From: Lamellibrachia satsuma
Lineage: Eukaryota; Annelida; Polychaeta; Sabellida; Siboglinidae
Direction: 5' to 3'
Assembly: GCA_033239005.1 (NCBI GenBank)
Contig: BSQZ01000102.1
Location: 100,001-164,000 of the forward strand
DNA length: 64,000 bases
Below, one piece after another: positions 51,101 through 64,000 of the stretch. The position numbers were made by a program, and so were the translations under genes. The notes below the pieces were generated by a model that was given only the letters and a program-made list of their open reading frames with translations, made no database searches and had not been told where the DNA came from. Each line of letters opens with the position of its first letter. Position 1 is the stretch's first letter.

Positions 51101-52588
51101 TGTCACACTTTTTGGTGTGTTAGCACTTAAAGTTAGAAACAACTACTATAAATATGTACATTACAAGTACGCTGGTGTCCACTTTCTCATCATATGAATA
51201 TGTGTGGATTGTTGAGTGAATAACCATTCTTACACAATACCAACTATCAGTTGTACATAATTTTGTCCATAATATGTTGCTCCTTTAATTGGTGGCTAAT
51301 TAACAACAACACAATTTAAGTAATTTATTTGGTAAAACACTGCCTGTATGAAGAAAATGGAAATGTATGCACAAGTCTTAAAGTAAATGTCATATACTGG
51401 CATGTTCATCTAAAACCTTATAATTGTATTACACTGTTGAAATACTCAGATTAGCATTAAAGATCAAAGTAATACAACACATTAAAATGATATCCTTTTG
51501 TATTAATAAATGTTGACTTTAAAATCGTACTATCAAATTTAAAAGACAAACATATTTTTTAAATTAATGTCTCACATTCCCTATTAATGTCACATGCCAC
51601 AGAAAGATCTTATATGTATGAGGGGAGTGGTGGTCTGTGGGGAGCGGTTTCGAAGCTTGGGCAATTTTTTTCACCCCACTTTGCCCATGTCTTTCGGAAG
51701 AGACAATAAAGCCCTTGGTCCAGATTCCTGCTTTAGCTCAAGATTGGGCTGTTTGGAGTATAACTACTTGAGACTTGAGATGATCACATGCCTAAACACT
51801 GACACCGTACAGGACACGGACCACAGTCAGAATCCATCCGCCATTAAAACGATAAAGAGTCCCTAGGAAAAAATGTATTGTGCAGTTTGGGTGTAGAGCA
51901 GAAATTGTGTGAATAAATGAGTGTAAGTGATGTTTGTGTGCACAGTAACATCTGAGCTTTGAAATGTTGCGATCTGTCAGTTGGTATACCTGTTGCTTAA
52001 GGACACGATGGCCATCAGGCAAGATGGATGCACTCACATTTTTTTAAACCGGTGAATATCATTGCAGAAATGCAGGGGTGCCATGCATTGAAGCAATTTG
52101 TACGAAAAGGAGGTATGTCATTTTCACGAATTTCACACACCAGATTTCTTAGTAGGTCTGTCATTTACTGTGAATTAAAACAAATGTAGGATAAATTTTC
52201 AATGTTGGTGCAAGAACGTTATAATGGTCGCCTAGGCTATGGGAAAAGTGACTGTGGTCCGTGCCCTACAGCTGATTCCAGTCTGACCATTGCCTTCAAA
52301 ATTCACGGTTGTTTAGTATCGACATTGTACGAAAACTACTGATATTGAATTCGTGAACTATCGTGGCATCGGTGGGTGTTTTTGTGTTGCGGAACACGAC
52401 TTTGACTTATGGCAAATTTTTTTTCACCTGACGTATTGCACCTGTCTATGTGCAATGCAGTGAACCGTACGGTTGCCACAGAGACCTGGTACAACCTAAA
52501 GTTACCTGTGCCCGCTGAACATGTTCGTCTTACTACGCCTAATTGCCTCTAACATCGAGTTGATTGACACTGTCACCGATTCCAGTGG
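51101..52588. other. Intronic, no gene seen
   Basis: The segment 51725-51780 (TTGGGCTGTTTGGAGTATAA) is shared with 45695-45745. A minus-strand exon-like frame near 52020-52150 (TDLLRNLVCEIRENDIPPFR) weakly resembles one at 57720-57890. Otherwise nothing recognised. Confidence 0.4.
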
Positions 52589-52598
52589 GCTATAGACG

Positions 52599-52674
52599 AT
52601 GCCGAGGAAAGGCAGTGAAAAAGTCGAAGAAAAACAGCCAACCACAATCAATGTCAATGCTGAAATGCGAAACC

Positions 52675-52706
<32 letters not shown>

Positions 52707-52985
52707 CATAGCCCAATTGTGTCGACAATAATTGATTCCATAAGTCAGGCTATTACGGTTAAACTTGTGGTTAACGCAGACTTTGCAAAAAAAGATCGCC
52801 AATACCTTCCTAGGAAATAATTGATACCATAAGTCAGGCTATTACGGCTAAAATTGTGGCTAACGCAGACTTTGCAAAAAAAGATCGCCAATACCTTACT
52901 AGAAAATGGTTTGGTAAAGCAAATAAACAAGAGATTTATTAATTTTGTCTCATGGTCCATGGAGGTTCAGCAAGCTGCTGAAACC
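52599..52985 (+). mobile_element. Possible LINE ORF1 N-terminal fragment
   Basis: An ATG at 52599 opens MPRKGSEKVEEKQPTTINVN, then SISQAITVKLVVNADFAKK. After an 89-base tandem duplication (52731-52819 / 52820-52908) the frame continues IANTLLENGLVKQINKRFIN. The basic start and helix-rich sequence suggest ORF1 of a CR1-like LINE. A short (TA)n lies inside (52681-52706). Confidence 0.4.
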
Positions 52986-54304
<1,319 letters not shown>

Positions 54305-54310
<6 letters not shown>

Positions 54311-56090
54311 TGCTGACGACTACAATATTGATTTATTGCAAATTAAAGAAAATGCAATATTTGGCGAATATTTTTATTTGTTGTTGCTCAAGGTTTTTTC
54401 CCTAAAATTACACTACCCACCAGGCTCTCGAGTAGAAACTGTAAGCTCGTAGACAATTTCCTATGTAAGCTATCACATGGCTTCTCACAGGCAGCTGCCG
54501 GTGTATTAATAAACACAATATCAGATCACCTACCATACTTCATGTTGTTCGATTATCTAGAATCAAAGCGCGTAGATGCCACCAAATCGATTATAATCCA
54601 AACTTGGAATACAGAATCAATAAATAAATTTAAATCGGAAATAAATAATGCAGGTATATATTTATATACTAAACACAACCATGCCAATCCAAATGACAAG
54701 TCTCAGTGGATCACAAAAGCATAATCCGGTCAATTGCTTATAAGGACAAATTATATATGAAATTAAAACAAACACCTACAGTTTCCGAGCAATATATAAG
54801 TCGTAAAACTAACTTTGCCACTTACCAAAGAATTCTGAAAAAACTCATTCGTATTGCCAAAAAACATTATCAAAATTGTTTTGAAAAATGTAAGAATGAA
54901 TATAAACAAACATTGTGTACAATCAAAGAAGTTATTAATCGGATTTCATAGAAATTGGAATTTCCTGATTACTTTCTGATTGACAATAAATTGATAAGTG
55001 ATTTGTTATTGCTAACAAATTTTATTGTTTCTTTACAAATGTAGGAGTTAAGCTAGCAGTGGAAATAACTAATACAAACAAAGCAAATTTCATGAAGTAA
55101 TAACATAATTTAATTAACATAATTTCACATTCAAACCAATTTCTTAATGAATTACCATAAACATATTAGATAGCTTAAACCCTAATTGTGGCAATGGTGG
55201 CATTTCCACTAAATTACATAAAGCAATAAAACAAGAAATTTGAAAACCTCTCACCATGATAATTAATCAGTCACTAGCAACTGGCATTTTTCCTGACCCT
55301 CTAAAAATTGCAAAAGTAATACCACTTTATAAAAAGGCGAAAGGATATTACTTGATAACTATCATCCAATCTCCATATTACCATCAATCTCCAACATCTT
55401 TGAAAGAGTAATGTTCAATTAAATTCACATGTACTTCTCATCTCATAATTTATACTACGATGGACAATATGGTTTTAGAGAAAAACACTCTACTCAATTC
55501 GCTGCACTTGAACTCATCGACAGAATATCTCAGGAACTTGACCAAGGTATCACTCCAATAAATATATACCTTGATTTGTCAAAAGTATTTGATATCCTTG
55601 ACCATAATAATCTTTTATCTAAATTACAGTTTTATGGGTTTACAATGGGTGTACCACAAGGCTCAATATTGAATCCTTTATTGTTCATTATATATATATA
55701 TGAATGATATCATTAACTCTAGTAATTCATTTAAGTTCATAATGCTTGCAGATGACACCACATTATTCACTACACTAAATTCTAATGACCACTATGATGT
55801 TCACACTGAAAGACTAAATGACGAATTAGAACAAATTTGAAAAAAGGGAACTTTCACTAAATGTAAGGAAAACAAAAGCCATGATACTTCATATGCCACA
55901 AAAAAAGGTTCAGCTTCCTCTCCTTTGAATAGCTGAATCAAATATTGAATATGTAGATAATTTTTATTTTCTCGGTATCGCTATTAACAAACACCTAAAT
56001 TGGGCTTGTCATATAGATGCACTGGCTTCCAAAATATAAAAAACCATAGGAGTGTTAAATAGTCTCAAACACATATGTCACTAGGGCATG
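54305..56090 (+). mobile_element. CR1/L2-like LINE, same family as the 13.8-17.0 kb element, decayed
   Basis: The endonuclease fragment DDYNIDLLQIKENAIFGEYF (54315-) parallels AGDYNINLLKLNEDEL of the minus LINE. RT follows: YGFREKHSTQFAALELIDRI, IYLDLSKVFDILDHNNLLSK (55430-55630), then a deletion to MGVPQGSILNPLLFIIYIYE and a frameshifted LADDTTLFTTL (about 55747). Many stops. The gap between palm motif A and the PQG box shows an internal deletion. Confidence 0.8.
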
Positions 56091-56452
56091 CACAAATGTA
56101 TCCATCAATCACGAATTCTCCAAAAGACACATCAGGTTCAGCATAGCAAAGATATTTAATAATTCTCCCGATAACATTATTAATAAAATATTCACCCAGA
56201 GTATCCATGGATTCTCCACCTATATTAAAAGATACATTATTGAAAGGTATCAATTTAAAATGTTTGTACTATTATTAACTGTTATATATGTGGAACATAA
56301 TTAACTTAAATCCCTATGTATACGTCGCCTTATAGTTACTAGCTAATTATATCTTGGCAAATTAAATGTTGTCTTTAAAATAAATTGTTTGTAATGTCTT
56401 TTGATGCATATAGTTTTTTTTGCTTATTATATGTGTATATGTGCTAGTGCCC
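56091..56452. other. Intronic, no gene seen
   Basis: AT-rich, probably containing the 3' UTR of the preceding LINE. No tail identified. Confidence 0.45.
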
Positions 56453-56632
56453 TGCGCGGGCCGGGCTTTTGGTCCAAGCCCGGCCCGGGCCTCTACATAA
56501 TTTCACGGGCCGGGCCGGGCCTGGGCCTACATACTGCGGGCCCGGGCCGGGCCTGAAAACAATTTAAACACATCGGGCTTGGGCCGGGCCTGGGCCTAGT
56601 GTGAGCGGGCCGGGCCGGGCCTGGGCTGGGCC
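56453..56632. repeat. GC-rich GGGCCGGGCC cluster
   Basis: Four to five blocks such as GCGGGCCGGGC, CCCGGCCCGGGCC and CGGGCCCGGGCCGGGCCTG, separated by short AT-rich spacers, in a ~35% GC region. The mirrored GGGCC/GGCCC blocks resemble subterminal repeats of hAT-type transposons. No transposase nearby. Confidence 0.8.
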
Positions 56633-56639
56633 TGTACAT

Positions 56640-58260
56640 AATAAAAATATTCATACAAAACACCGATTATTACTTTATTTTTTTAAATAAAAACTGATTA
56701 TAAATTGTAATTCCGTTTAATGAATGCTTAAAATTATTTCTTTAATATTATATAGTTGCAAATTGAGACCTTGCATGGAATCTAATAACCCCATAAGTTC
56801 ACTTGGCTGGAAGTAGCCAGCCCCAAATGTTTACTTTAGAAATATTTGCAGAGGCAATCAAGCCATGATTAACCATCAACTTATCACCCTTTGACCCTAC
56901 CAGTGGACATTCTATTGTCTAGGTCTTCCCTCCATACATTGCCCATCTGAAAGACCTGCCCACTGCCAAGTGCACACTAGGCCACTAGCCCATTACCCAG
57001 TACCCAACCCAGTTGGCAATTGGTATTTCTCCCCAGTCCTAATTCATTCACACTTGTACTAATTCACACATGTCTGAACATGTCTGTCTCAGGCTAGTGA
57101 CTGCAGGCCTGCTGGAAATGCCAGCAGGCCTGCTTAATTGAGCTAATTCAATTAACAATATAAATTGGGATTATGGCTTGCATATGGGTTAAGTCAGGGT
57201 TAGATAAACAAATATCCTACCCTAACAATAAACCAATACATTAAAGCCAAATATAACAAATGTTACCATATTTAACAGTAATGACACTAAGAAGTTTTTC
57301 TTTATTTTTCTTCAGGATATTCTTAAGTTTGAAGGGCACATGTATATGTCAGCTACGGTATGAACTTTTGATTGTAATCTTTACTATGGCATGTTCATGT
57401 ATTATTAGCTAAATTACTCTGTAAATGTATTATTATACTATAATTATTATTCAAGGTGGCTCTCGTGGTAGCAGCATTTAAATGCCTTAACGAGAGTCTA
57501 AATTATAATTGGTCTAATAAATTTCATTTCATTTCACTTATAGGGGTAAGACTGTTGACCTTCCTGTTTGTTATTTCACACGAATGGAGGGCGTATTAAA
57601 TTGCGATATGTAAATTTAAACAATTCATATGATGTGACATAAGTGCAATTGAACAGGCATATTCACATGTTTGTTTGTAGAAGCCACTGGCTGTGAAATA
57701 GGGCATTTTTGAGAGTTTAACAGGCGGAGGGATTTATGGGAATTGTTCTGCTATGGGCTACGTGGGTGCATGAATACATGGCTATTTTTTTCAAAATTGA
57801 TGCGCATCGCACGTCGGGGCGTTTTAGAAGAGCAGGAGGTATGTGATTTTGACATTTGGTCAGCATGTCAATGAGATGATGGCAGTTTCTGTAAAACATT
57901 TTCAGGATTTTTGATGGTCACGTTTTCTTATAATCAGACAAAACGTTAACATGGCCACCAATGCAAATCTCTACAGTGGTCTGACCCCTATAGGGGTCAT
58001 GCCTCAGTTACACTTCCTGGTGTGTTACATACGAATGTAGGGCACAGTAATTTTAGGTGTGCGTAACGTTCAAAAAATCATATCATCTGAAATAGCTGCA
58101 TTTGAGCAGGCATATTGGCACGTTTGCTGGAAGAACATGTTGGCAGTGTAACAAATATATATCACAAGCTTTCGACTTGTTACGATCTGACTTAATGTAA
58201 ACCAAGGTAATAAGACAATAATCTTGGGTAATAGTCAACCTAGCGTTGTTGTGTTAATTA
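56640..58260. other. Intronic, repeat fragments, no gene seen
   Basis: A perfect 13-bp-stem hairpin lies at 57103-57133. A LINE-like 3' end with AATTTCATTTCATTTCACTT lies at 57515-57538. A diverged ~165-base direct repeat lies at 57540-57710 / 57987-58150. 58150-58310 may be the end of a gypsy LTR. Confidence 0.5.
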
Positions 58261-58299
58261 TGGCATGTTACTAATTCACAAACATAGTATAAATACATA

Positions 58300-59712
58300 A
58301 AGTGGCGACGAGAAACAAAACGAAAACATATTTTCGTTTTGTGCGAACGTGGAGGACAAAGAGACATTTGACAACTACGTCGAAAGATTTGAATTCTTTA
58401 CTTTGAGAAATTTTTCTGACCAGTATTGGGCCAGAATGTTATGCTAAGGTGAAAACACAACTTAAGGCGGATAATTCGCTAGATGTAGACTTCGACACGC
58501 TAGTTAAAACGGCTGCCATGGTGTACAAGCAACAACTGACCATAACAGGCCTGCGAAATAAATTCATGAATAGGCAACGCAAGTCGTCCGAGTCGGTGGC
58601 ACAGTTCGCACCGGTTTTGAGAGAGCCTTGTGACGATTGCGATTATCCACAAGATTAAACTTGACTGCAGTGCAAGTCAAAAGTTGATGTTGAGAGAAAG
58701 GTCATTAAAATTTGAAGAAGCATACAAGAATGCCATCACAGAAGAATTGGCAGTGAAGAGGTCGACAGAATTTAACTAAACGTCAGGAGCTACACTGACA
58801 GCAACAACCGTGCATGTCAGAGAGCGACCCGGAGAAAGACGTATCCACATACAAAATACTGCAGTCACCAGTATTGAGTGTTTCAGATGAGATGGATACC
58901 ACATGGCGTATAAACGCAAGTTTCTTGATAAAAAATTTCATTTTGCAAGAAAACTGGCGATATTGCCAAAATGTGCAAATCAAAAGGACACAGGCACAGG
59001 CATAGGCACAGACAAGCACAAAAGTTGCACATGTTGAAGATTATTATCAGGAAGATGTTAACGACAGCTCAACTGATCTAGGTCTGTACGGCATGCACAC
59101 TGCCAGTGATGCCAAGAAAGCCATACTTGTTGACATGCAGTTGGACGGACACATGGTGTCCAAGCAAGAAGACACTGGGGATGCGGTGTCTATAATACCA
59201 GAAGAGGTGTATGGAAGAGTCCTTCACAACCACCCACTGAGAAAAACTGGTCTCAAACTAGTCTTACACCGGTGAAACGATTTCATTAGGGCAGAAGTGT
59301 GTGTTCCTGTTTGTTATGGAAGTAGCAAACATAATCTACTTCTGATCGTGGCGAAAGGGTTAAGCCAGCATTATTGGGGCGTGACTGGCTGTACTGGAGT
59401 ACTATCTTCAGCGTCAATCCCCAAATCGGTGCAGAAGTGGACCGATTGCTGAGTAATCGCAAGCATCTGTTTGAAACGTCGGGCGAGGGGAATAGTTGAT
59501 TAAAAGCACCTTTAACCTGAAACCGGGTCAACAACCCGTGTTCCAGAAGGCTCGTCCGATGCCATATTCGATGCGCGAAATCGTCGAGTAAGAACGCGAT
59601 CGACTGGAATCAAGCGGCATACTCTTTCGAGTAGAATCGAGTGAATGGGCAAGCCCCACTGTAAATGTTCCGAAAAAGGAAAATGCCAGTGAGCACCTGC
59701 GGCGATTATATA
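58300..59712 (+). mobile_element. Ty3/gypsy retrotransposon, 5' part (gag, protease, start of RT)
   Basis: Begins with TGGCGACGAGAAACAAAACG (58302), a typical gypsy primer-binding-site-like sequence. Gag: VEDKETFDNYVERFEFFTLR (58351-), LKADNSLDVDFDTL, NRQRKSSESVAQF. Protease: QEDTGDAVSIIPEEVYGRVL with the active-site DTG (59165-). RT start: KPGQQPVFQKARPMPYSMRE, LESSGILFRVESSEWASPTV (59515-59665). Several frameshifts. Interrupted at about 59712 by an RTE element and resumed at 61395. Confidence 0.85.
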
Positions 59713-61390
59713 GTGTTGCATACAGCTATACTTATTTTACTTTACTTTATATGTCCGATTTTACCGGGGGTTCGCGGGAAGATGAAGTTGACGATCAGCA
59801 GCAAGCCGGAATGCTAGGAGAGGGGGATTGCCGTGAATATTTAGTGTCGCCTGCAATCCAAGTTTTTCTTGATCTCCCTCTCGCTTTGAAGTCTGCCATC
59901 CTGGTGTTGTATGCCTTGAGGGCCAGTTATTTGGTGGCCATGCGTGTCAGATGTCCAAACCACTTGACTCTCTGTTTTTGTATATAGTGGTGAGCTGATG
60001 TTGTTCCGATCATTTCCCTGATGTGCTCTTATCATGTCTCGTCTGATCTTGTTGAAGGCTCTTCTTAGACATCTCATCTCGCAGATGGTGATCTTCCTTT
60101 TAATGCTTTTGATCAGGGTCCATGCCTGACACAGGTATGTCAGGGTGGTGATGAAGATGGAGTTGATGAGCTTAGCTTTGGTTTCGATGGGGATGTTGGG
60201 GTGTTTCAGGAGCAGTGCAAGCTGGTAGCTGACATTGTTTGCTTTCCGGACTCTTGTTTCGACTTCTCTGTTAAATCGTCCATATTCTGTAAATATGCTA
60301 CCGAGGAACTTGAACTCGGTCACTTGTTGGAGTTGAGTGCCGTTGGTGTTGATGTTGACTTTGCTAGGTGTTCTGCTCACCTTCATTGCCTCGGTCTTGC
60401 TGATGGTGATCTTCATGTCGTATTTGTCACAGGTAGAGTTCAGGCTATTTGTATACTTTTGTAACTTCTTTTCGTCTTCATTTGTAAGGCTTTGGTAATC
60501 GGCAAACAACATTTCATCTAAGTCTTCTGTTTCTGGGTTTGCCTCCTTTGTTATCTTGTCCATGTATACAATGAACATCAGTTGTGATAGGACACACCCA
60601 TGTCTCACCCCAAATGTGATTTGGAACCAGTCTGTGAGTCCGTTTCAGGTGCGGACTGAGCCCATGCTGTTGGTGTAGATGGCTCTGGTGTTGTCCAGGA
60701 ATTGTTCTTTCACGTTGTACGTTTCCAATACTCTCCAAAATGTGTCTCTGTTAACCTTCGAAGGCCTTCTCTTTGTCTACGAAGACAAGGTTCAGTTCTC
60801 GGTTGTACTCGATTGCCTTCTCGCTTAGTTGGCGTAGAGGAGAGATGGCATCTATGCACCCTCTTCCTTTTCTCAAACCCACGTGTAAGTCGCCCAGCAG
60901 TGGTTCCACTTTGTACCTAGTTCGCTGTTCGAGGATTTTTGCGTATATTTTCCCTGTGTGGCTGAGAAGCGATCTTCCTCTGTATGTGCCACATTCGTTC
61001 TTGCTGCCTTTCTTTTTCCAGATTTGTACAACTACTGAACGCTGCCAGTCTTCAGGGACTTTTGTCTCATTCAAGGCTTTCTGGAATTTTGTGGTAAGCC
61101 ATGTGATCCCGGTTTCTCCACATGCTAATATGGCCTCAGTTGTTATTTCATCCACCCCGGCTGCTTTGTTTCTTGGAATTGTCTTCACTGCCTTCCTAAC
61201 TTCAGATTTCAGGATTGTAGGCTCCTCGTGATCTGGGTGTCTTGGGGTTAATTGACACTGGGTGTTTCTTGGGCTGGCTGGATTTATGAGTTCTTTGAAG
61301 TACTCTTGCCATCATGCTTGATGCTGTTTTCATCACATAGGAGGTTTCCATCTTTGTCGTGTATCACTGTTGTTGGGTGAGCGATAGATA
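59713..61390 (-). mobile_element. RTE-type LINE inserted in the gypsy element
   Basis: Minus strand. RT runs from 61188 (AAGVDEITTEAILACGETGI, LLSHTGKIYAKILEQR, LVFVDKEKAFEG) through VRHGCVLSQLMFIVYMDKI to 59841 (TISKTEAMKV, TEFKFLGSIFTEYGRF, CQAWTL). Motif C reads MLFADYQSL, so the second catalytic Asp is Tyr: inactive. The 3' end at about 59713-59750 is an (AAAGTAAAGTAA)-type tail on the minus strand. A target-site duplication was not resolved. Confidence 0.85.
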
Positions 61391-61394
61391 ATGA

Positions 61395-61830
<436 letters not shown>

Positions 61831-61839
61831 ACATTACAC

Positions 61840-62450
61840 ATTAGTCTCATAATTAGTCAATTCAATCACTTATTGATAATTGTTTCATTTAACTTTTTTT
61901 AGTCTGATCTACAATAATCGTATTAATTTTGCAATTAGTTGTTGGTACATCACTAATGTAATATAGTATCTGAACTAGCTAGTGACCTCGAAACACAATA
62001 ATAACTCCACACATGATTGCATGCCTGTGTTTGACAAACTACATATATGCACACCTGAATACGGTGGTATACTCGGCCTATTACTTACGAGCTTGTTGTA
62101 TGCTTAATTATACTAATCATTTATTTTTATGCTGCGTCGCAAGGTAAGTGTATATGGTTTCTGAATGTTTCTTGAAAAGAATTGACAACTTTCACATCAT
62201 TTGATAAATGTTTATAGATTTTGACACCATGAATTTTTATATCGGATGTTCCATATTTGTTATTATATCATGACATGCTACATTAAACACTGTTTTATGC
62301 TAATCATAGAATGGGTGGGAAGGTCTTTTATCAATTACCATTGATGTAGACCAATTGCTGACTGCAAATTTGCATAATCAATCAAACAACCTATGGAGAA
62401 TGCTAAAAAAGTGTATCGAATTACAGCACGCCCATAAAGTGTTTTTAATA
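61840..62450. other. Intronic, no gene seen
   Basis: AT-rich sequence between the (TA)n tract and the N-terminal exon of the kinase-KEN gene. Confidence 0.5.
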
Positions 62451-62455
62451 CGTAC

Positions 62456-62652
62456 CTCTTGCCTCCAAACACAACACAAGCTTCTTGCTGTGGATTGGTT
62501 TCAAGAACTGCTCCAAATCAGATTCCTTTATCAATCTCGAATCACTTTCCGATTCAACTCCAGTGGACATGAAATGTTCCGTAATGGCTTGCTGTACGTT
62601 AGGTGCCAATGTCCGTAGTATCTTACAAATGGTTGCTTTGGTATTTTCATTC
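62456..62652 (-). CDS. Kinase-KEN gene: N-terminal helical exon
   Basis: Acceptor CTTTCTAG, donor GTACGTAT, phase 2 to 1, 65 codons: NENTKATICKILRTLAPNVQ, QAITEHFMSTGVESESDSRL, IKESDLEQFLKPIHSKKLVL. The spacing of hydrophobic residues predicts five short helices. The 'ESDLEQFLKPIxxKKL' end resembles a SAM-like or related helical module, but I cannot name the domain. Its final G plus AC of the FN3 exon makes Asp (LEAR-D-KPSPP), supporting membership of this gene although the intron is 14.7 kb. An upstream exon must exist, since it starts in phase 2. Confidence 0.65.
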
Positions 62653-62889
62653 CTAGAAAGAGAACAATAAGAAGCCAATGCGTGGTAGTTATAAAATGGT
62701 GTAAAAAATTTTTAATTAACAATGTTACAATGACTCCAATAATTCTTCTCAAAGGATAACATTTGCTCAGCCATACCTCCATCTACATCACATATATTTA
62801 TCACCATATTACTATTTGTGGCTGTTTATTCCATTTAGCAGTAGAACCGCCGATGCCAATGGATCAATAATTATCTCCGTGAATCTGAT

Positions 62890-63490
62890 TAGTGTTATCA
62901 CAAGATTTAACAAGATTGCCACCCAAAGAAATTAAGTTCAGAAGGTAAGTGGACAACGAAGGCATTGGTTGTCGAGAATTCAACAATGTTTCACGTATGT
63001 GTAACATATCCACACCTAAAACAGTCAGTAGACAATTTGTCCCGTTTATTTATCGTCGTCTTGGAAAATTAACAATTCCCCATGTTATTTTACTAGTGCT
63101 ACTTGGTGCCCTCTGGTTATACTATCCATGTTAGGAAAATATGTCTATCGACATTTTAATAACCACTGAGTATCATAAAAACGTACATTTGTTCTATTCT
63201 TAATCTACAGGTATTTAGTGTTGTCAAGCCGCATTCCACCCGGCGGTATTCTTAGGTAAGATATGTCAGTTCAGAAATCAGCTTAGTTGCTCTTCTTTGT
63301 ATATTTGTTTTTGAATATATATGTCCTTCCTACGACACGGCCTCCATGCGTGCATGCAATATTACAAATGATGCATTCTTATTGCTTTGTACAGGGTTAC
63401 AGTTAGCTAATTTCATACGTGATATTTTACCTAATTAGCCCGATCATATGATTGTTCTTTGAAGCCGCAATCGCACATTGCTATGACACT
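62890..63490 (-). mobile_element. LINE-A fragment, diverged
   Basis: AACAAGATTGCCACCCAAAG, then CAATTTGTCCCGTTTATTTATC and TACGACACGGCCTCCATGCG follow the order of the copy at 52990-53510. RT C-terminus on the minus strand, with small deletions. Confidence 0.7.
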
Positions 63491-64000
63491 TTCAGGAAAA
63501 CACAAATTGTTCAGTTGTGCCCAACACCTACGCAATGATCGATCAATTTAAATATACATATGGACTGTAATAAGTTATTCAGACTCGTTTTTTAACCCAG
63601 CAGGTATCAACACATCAAATCAGTACTCTGTGCAAGCACGTATACATAAGCATTTAGGGATTTATTGCCTTGCATATGGGTATAGTGTGAAGAGGGACTA
63701 TTATAAGGGATCACAGATCGGTTCCATCCAAGACCACTTTGAACGACAATTCATCAATATAATATTATTAATGTTCACAAACAAATCTCAACTTCACAAA
63801 TACAGCAAAGATCAAAATATTTACTAATATTATTATACATAGGAAGTTATTCGAATGTGCATGGATTTGTGAGAGTTGACTATGAAGTGTTATTCCGCTC
63901 AACACACCAATTTGTATGTGTGCTATGACCATGTACATATCAAGCTACCAGACCCCTTCCGTAAAACTTCCCAAATCGTTCTAGCAGCTATTACAACCTG
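63491..64000. other. No gene seen at the right edge
   Basis: AT-rich sequence; the + open frame at 63630-63827 has no recognisable motif. The 5' end of the kinase-KEN gene is probably beyond the window. Confidence 0.45.

Noticed and set aside
60773..61231. 152-codon + frame
   Set aside because: Antisense of the RTE reverse transcriptase on the minus strand.

Overview
The window looks like AT-rich nuclear DNA of an invertebrate animal. The evidence is spliced genes with GT/AG introns, many APE-type LINEs, Penelope, Ty3/gypsy, hAT-like and Maverick/Polinton remnants, and about fifteen long (TA)n tracts. A kinase/endoribonuclease gene with FN3 and ZU5 domains, together with Maverick genes of the type common in sponges, cnidarians and molluscs, suggests a non-vertebrate metazoan. 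I cannot name the phylum. No bacterial-style operon, tRNA gene, rRNA or CRISPR array was seen.

Layout. 0.1-4.35 kb is a Maverick (Polinton) fossil: three structural genes in order on the + strand, the first split by a 3-kb LINE. 4.35-12.4 kb is a nearly perfect 8-kb palindrome with two ~4-kb arms. Each arm carries LINE tails, a (TA)n block and three exon-like pieces of an unidentified spliced gene. 13.8-17.0 kb is an almost intact minus-strand LINE. 17.1-18.3 kb holds the promoter and first two exons of an unidentified minus-strand gene. 19.9-23.0 kb is a pile of Penelope, LINE and SINE fragments, one LINE with a 2A-like motif.

From 23.1 to at least 62.65 kb runs the main host gene, minus strand, with large introns. 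I traced twelve exons by splice sites and reading phase: an N-terminal helical exon, an FN3 domain, a ZU5 domain, a linker, five kinase exons and three exons covering a KEN (IRE1/RNase L-type) ribonuclease domain. Its introns hold a hAT C-terminal ORF, minisatellites, a hAT-like MITE, LINE fragments, a Helitron-like tandem array, a cluster of short palindromes, and a gypsy element split by an RTE LINE.

The mobile pieces are decayed (frameshifts, stops, mutated catalytic residues) except the 13.8-17.0 kb LINE. The kinase-KEN gene appears intact in the exons found, but its first and last exons and one link after ZU5 were not found.
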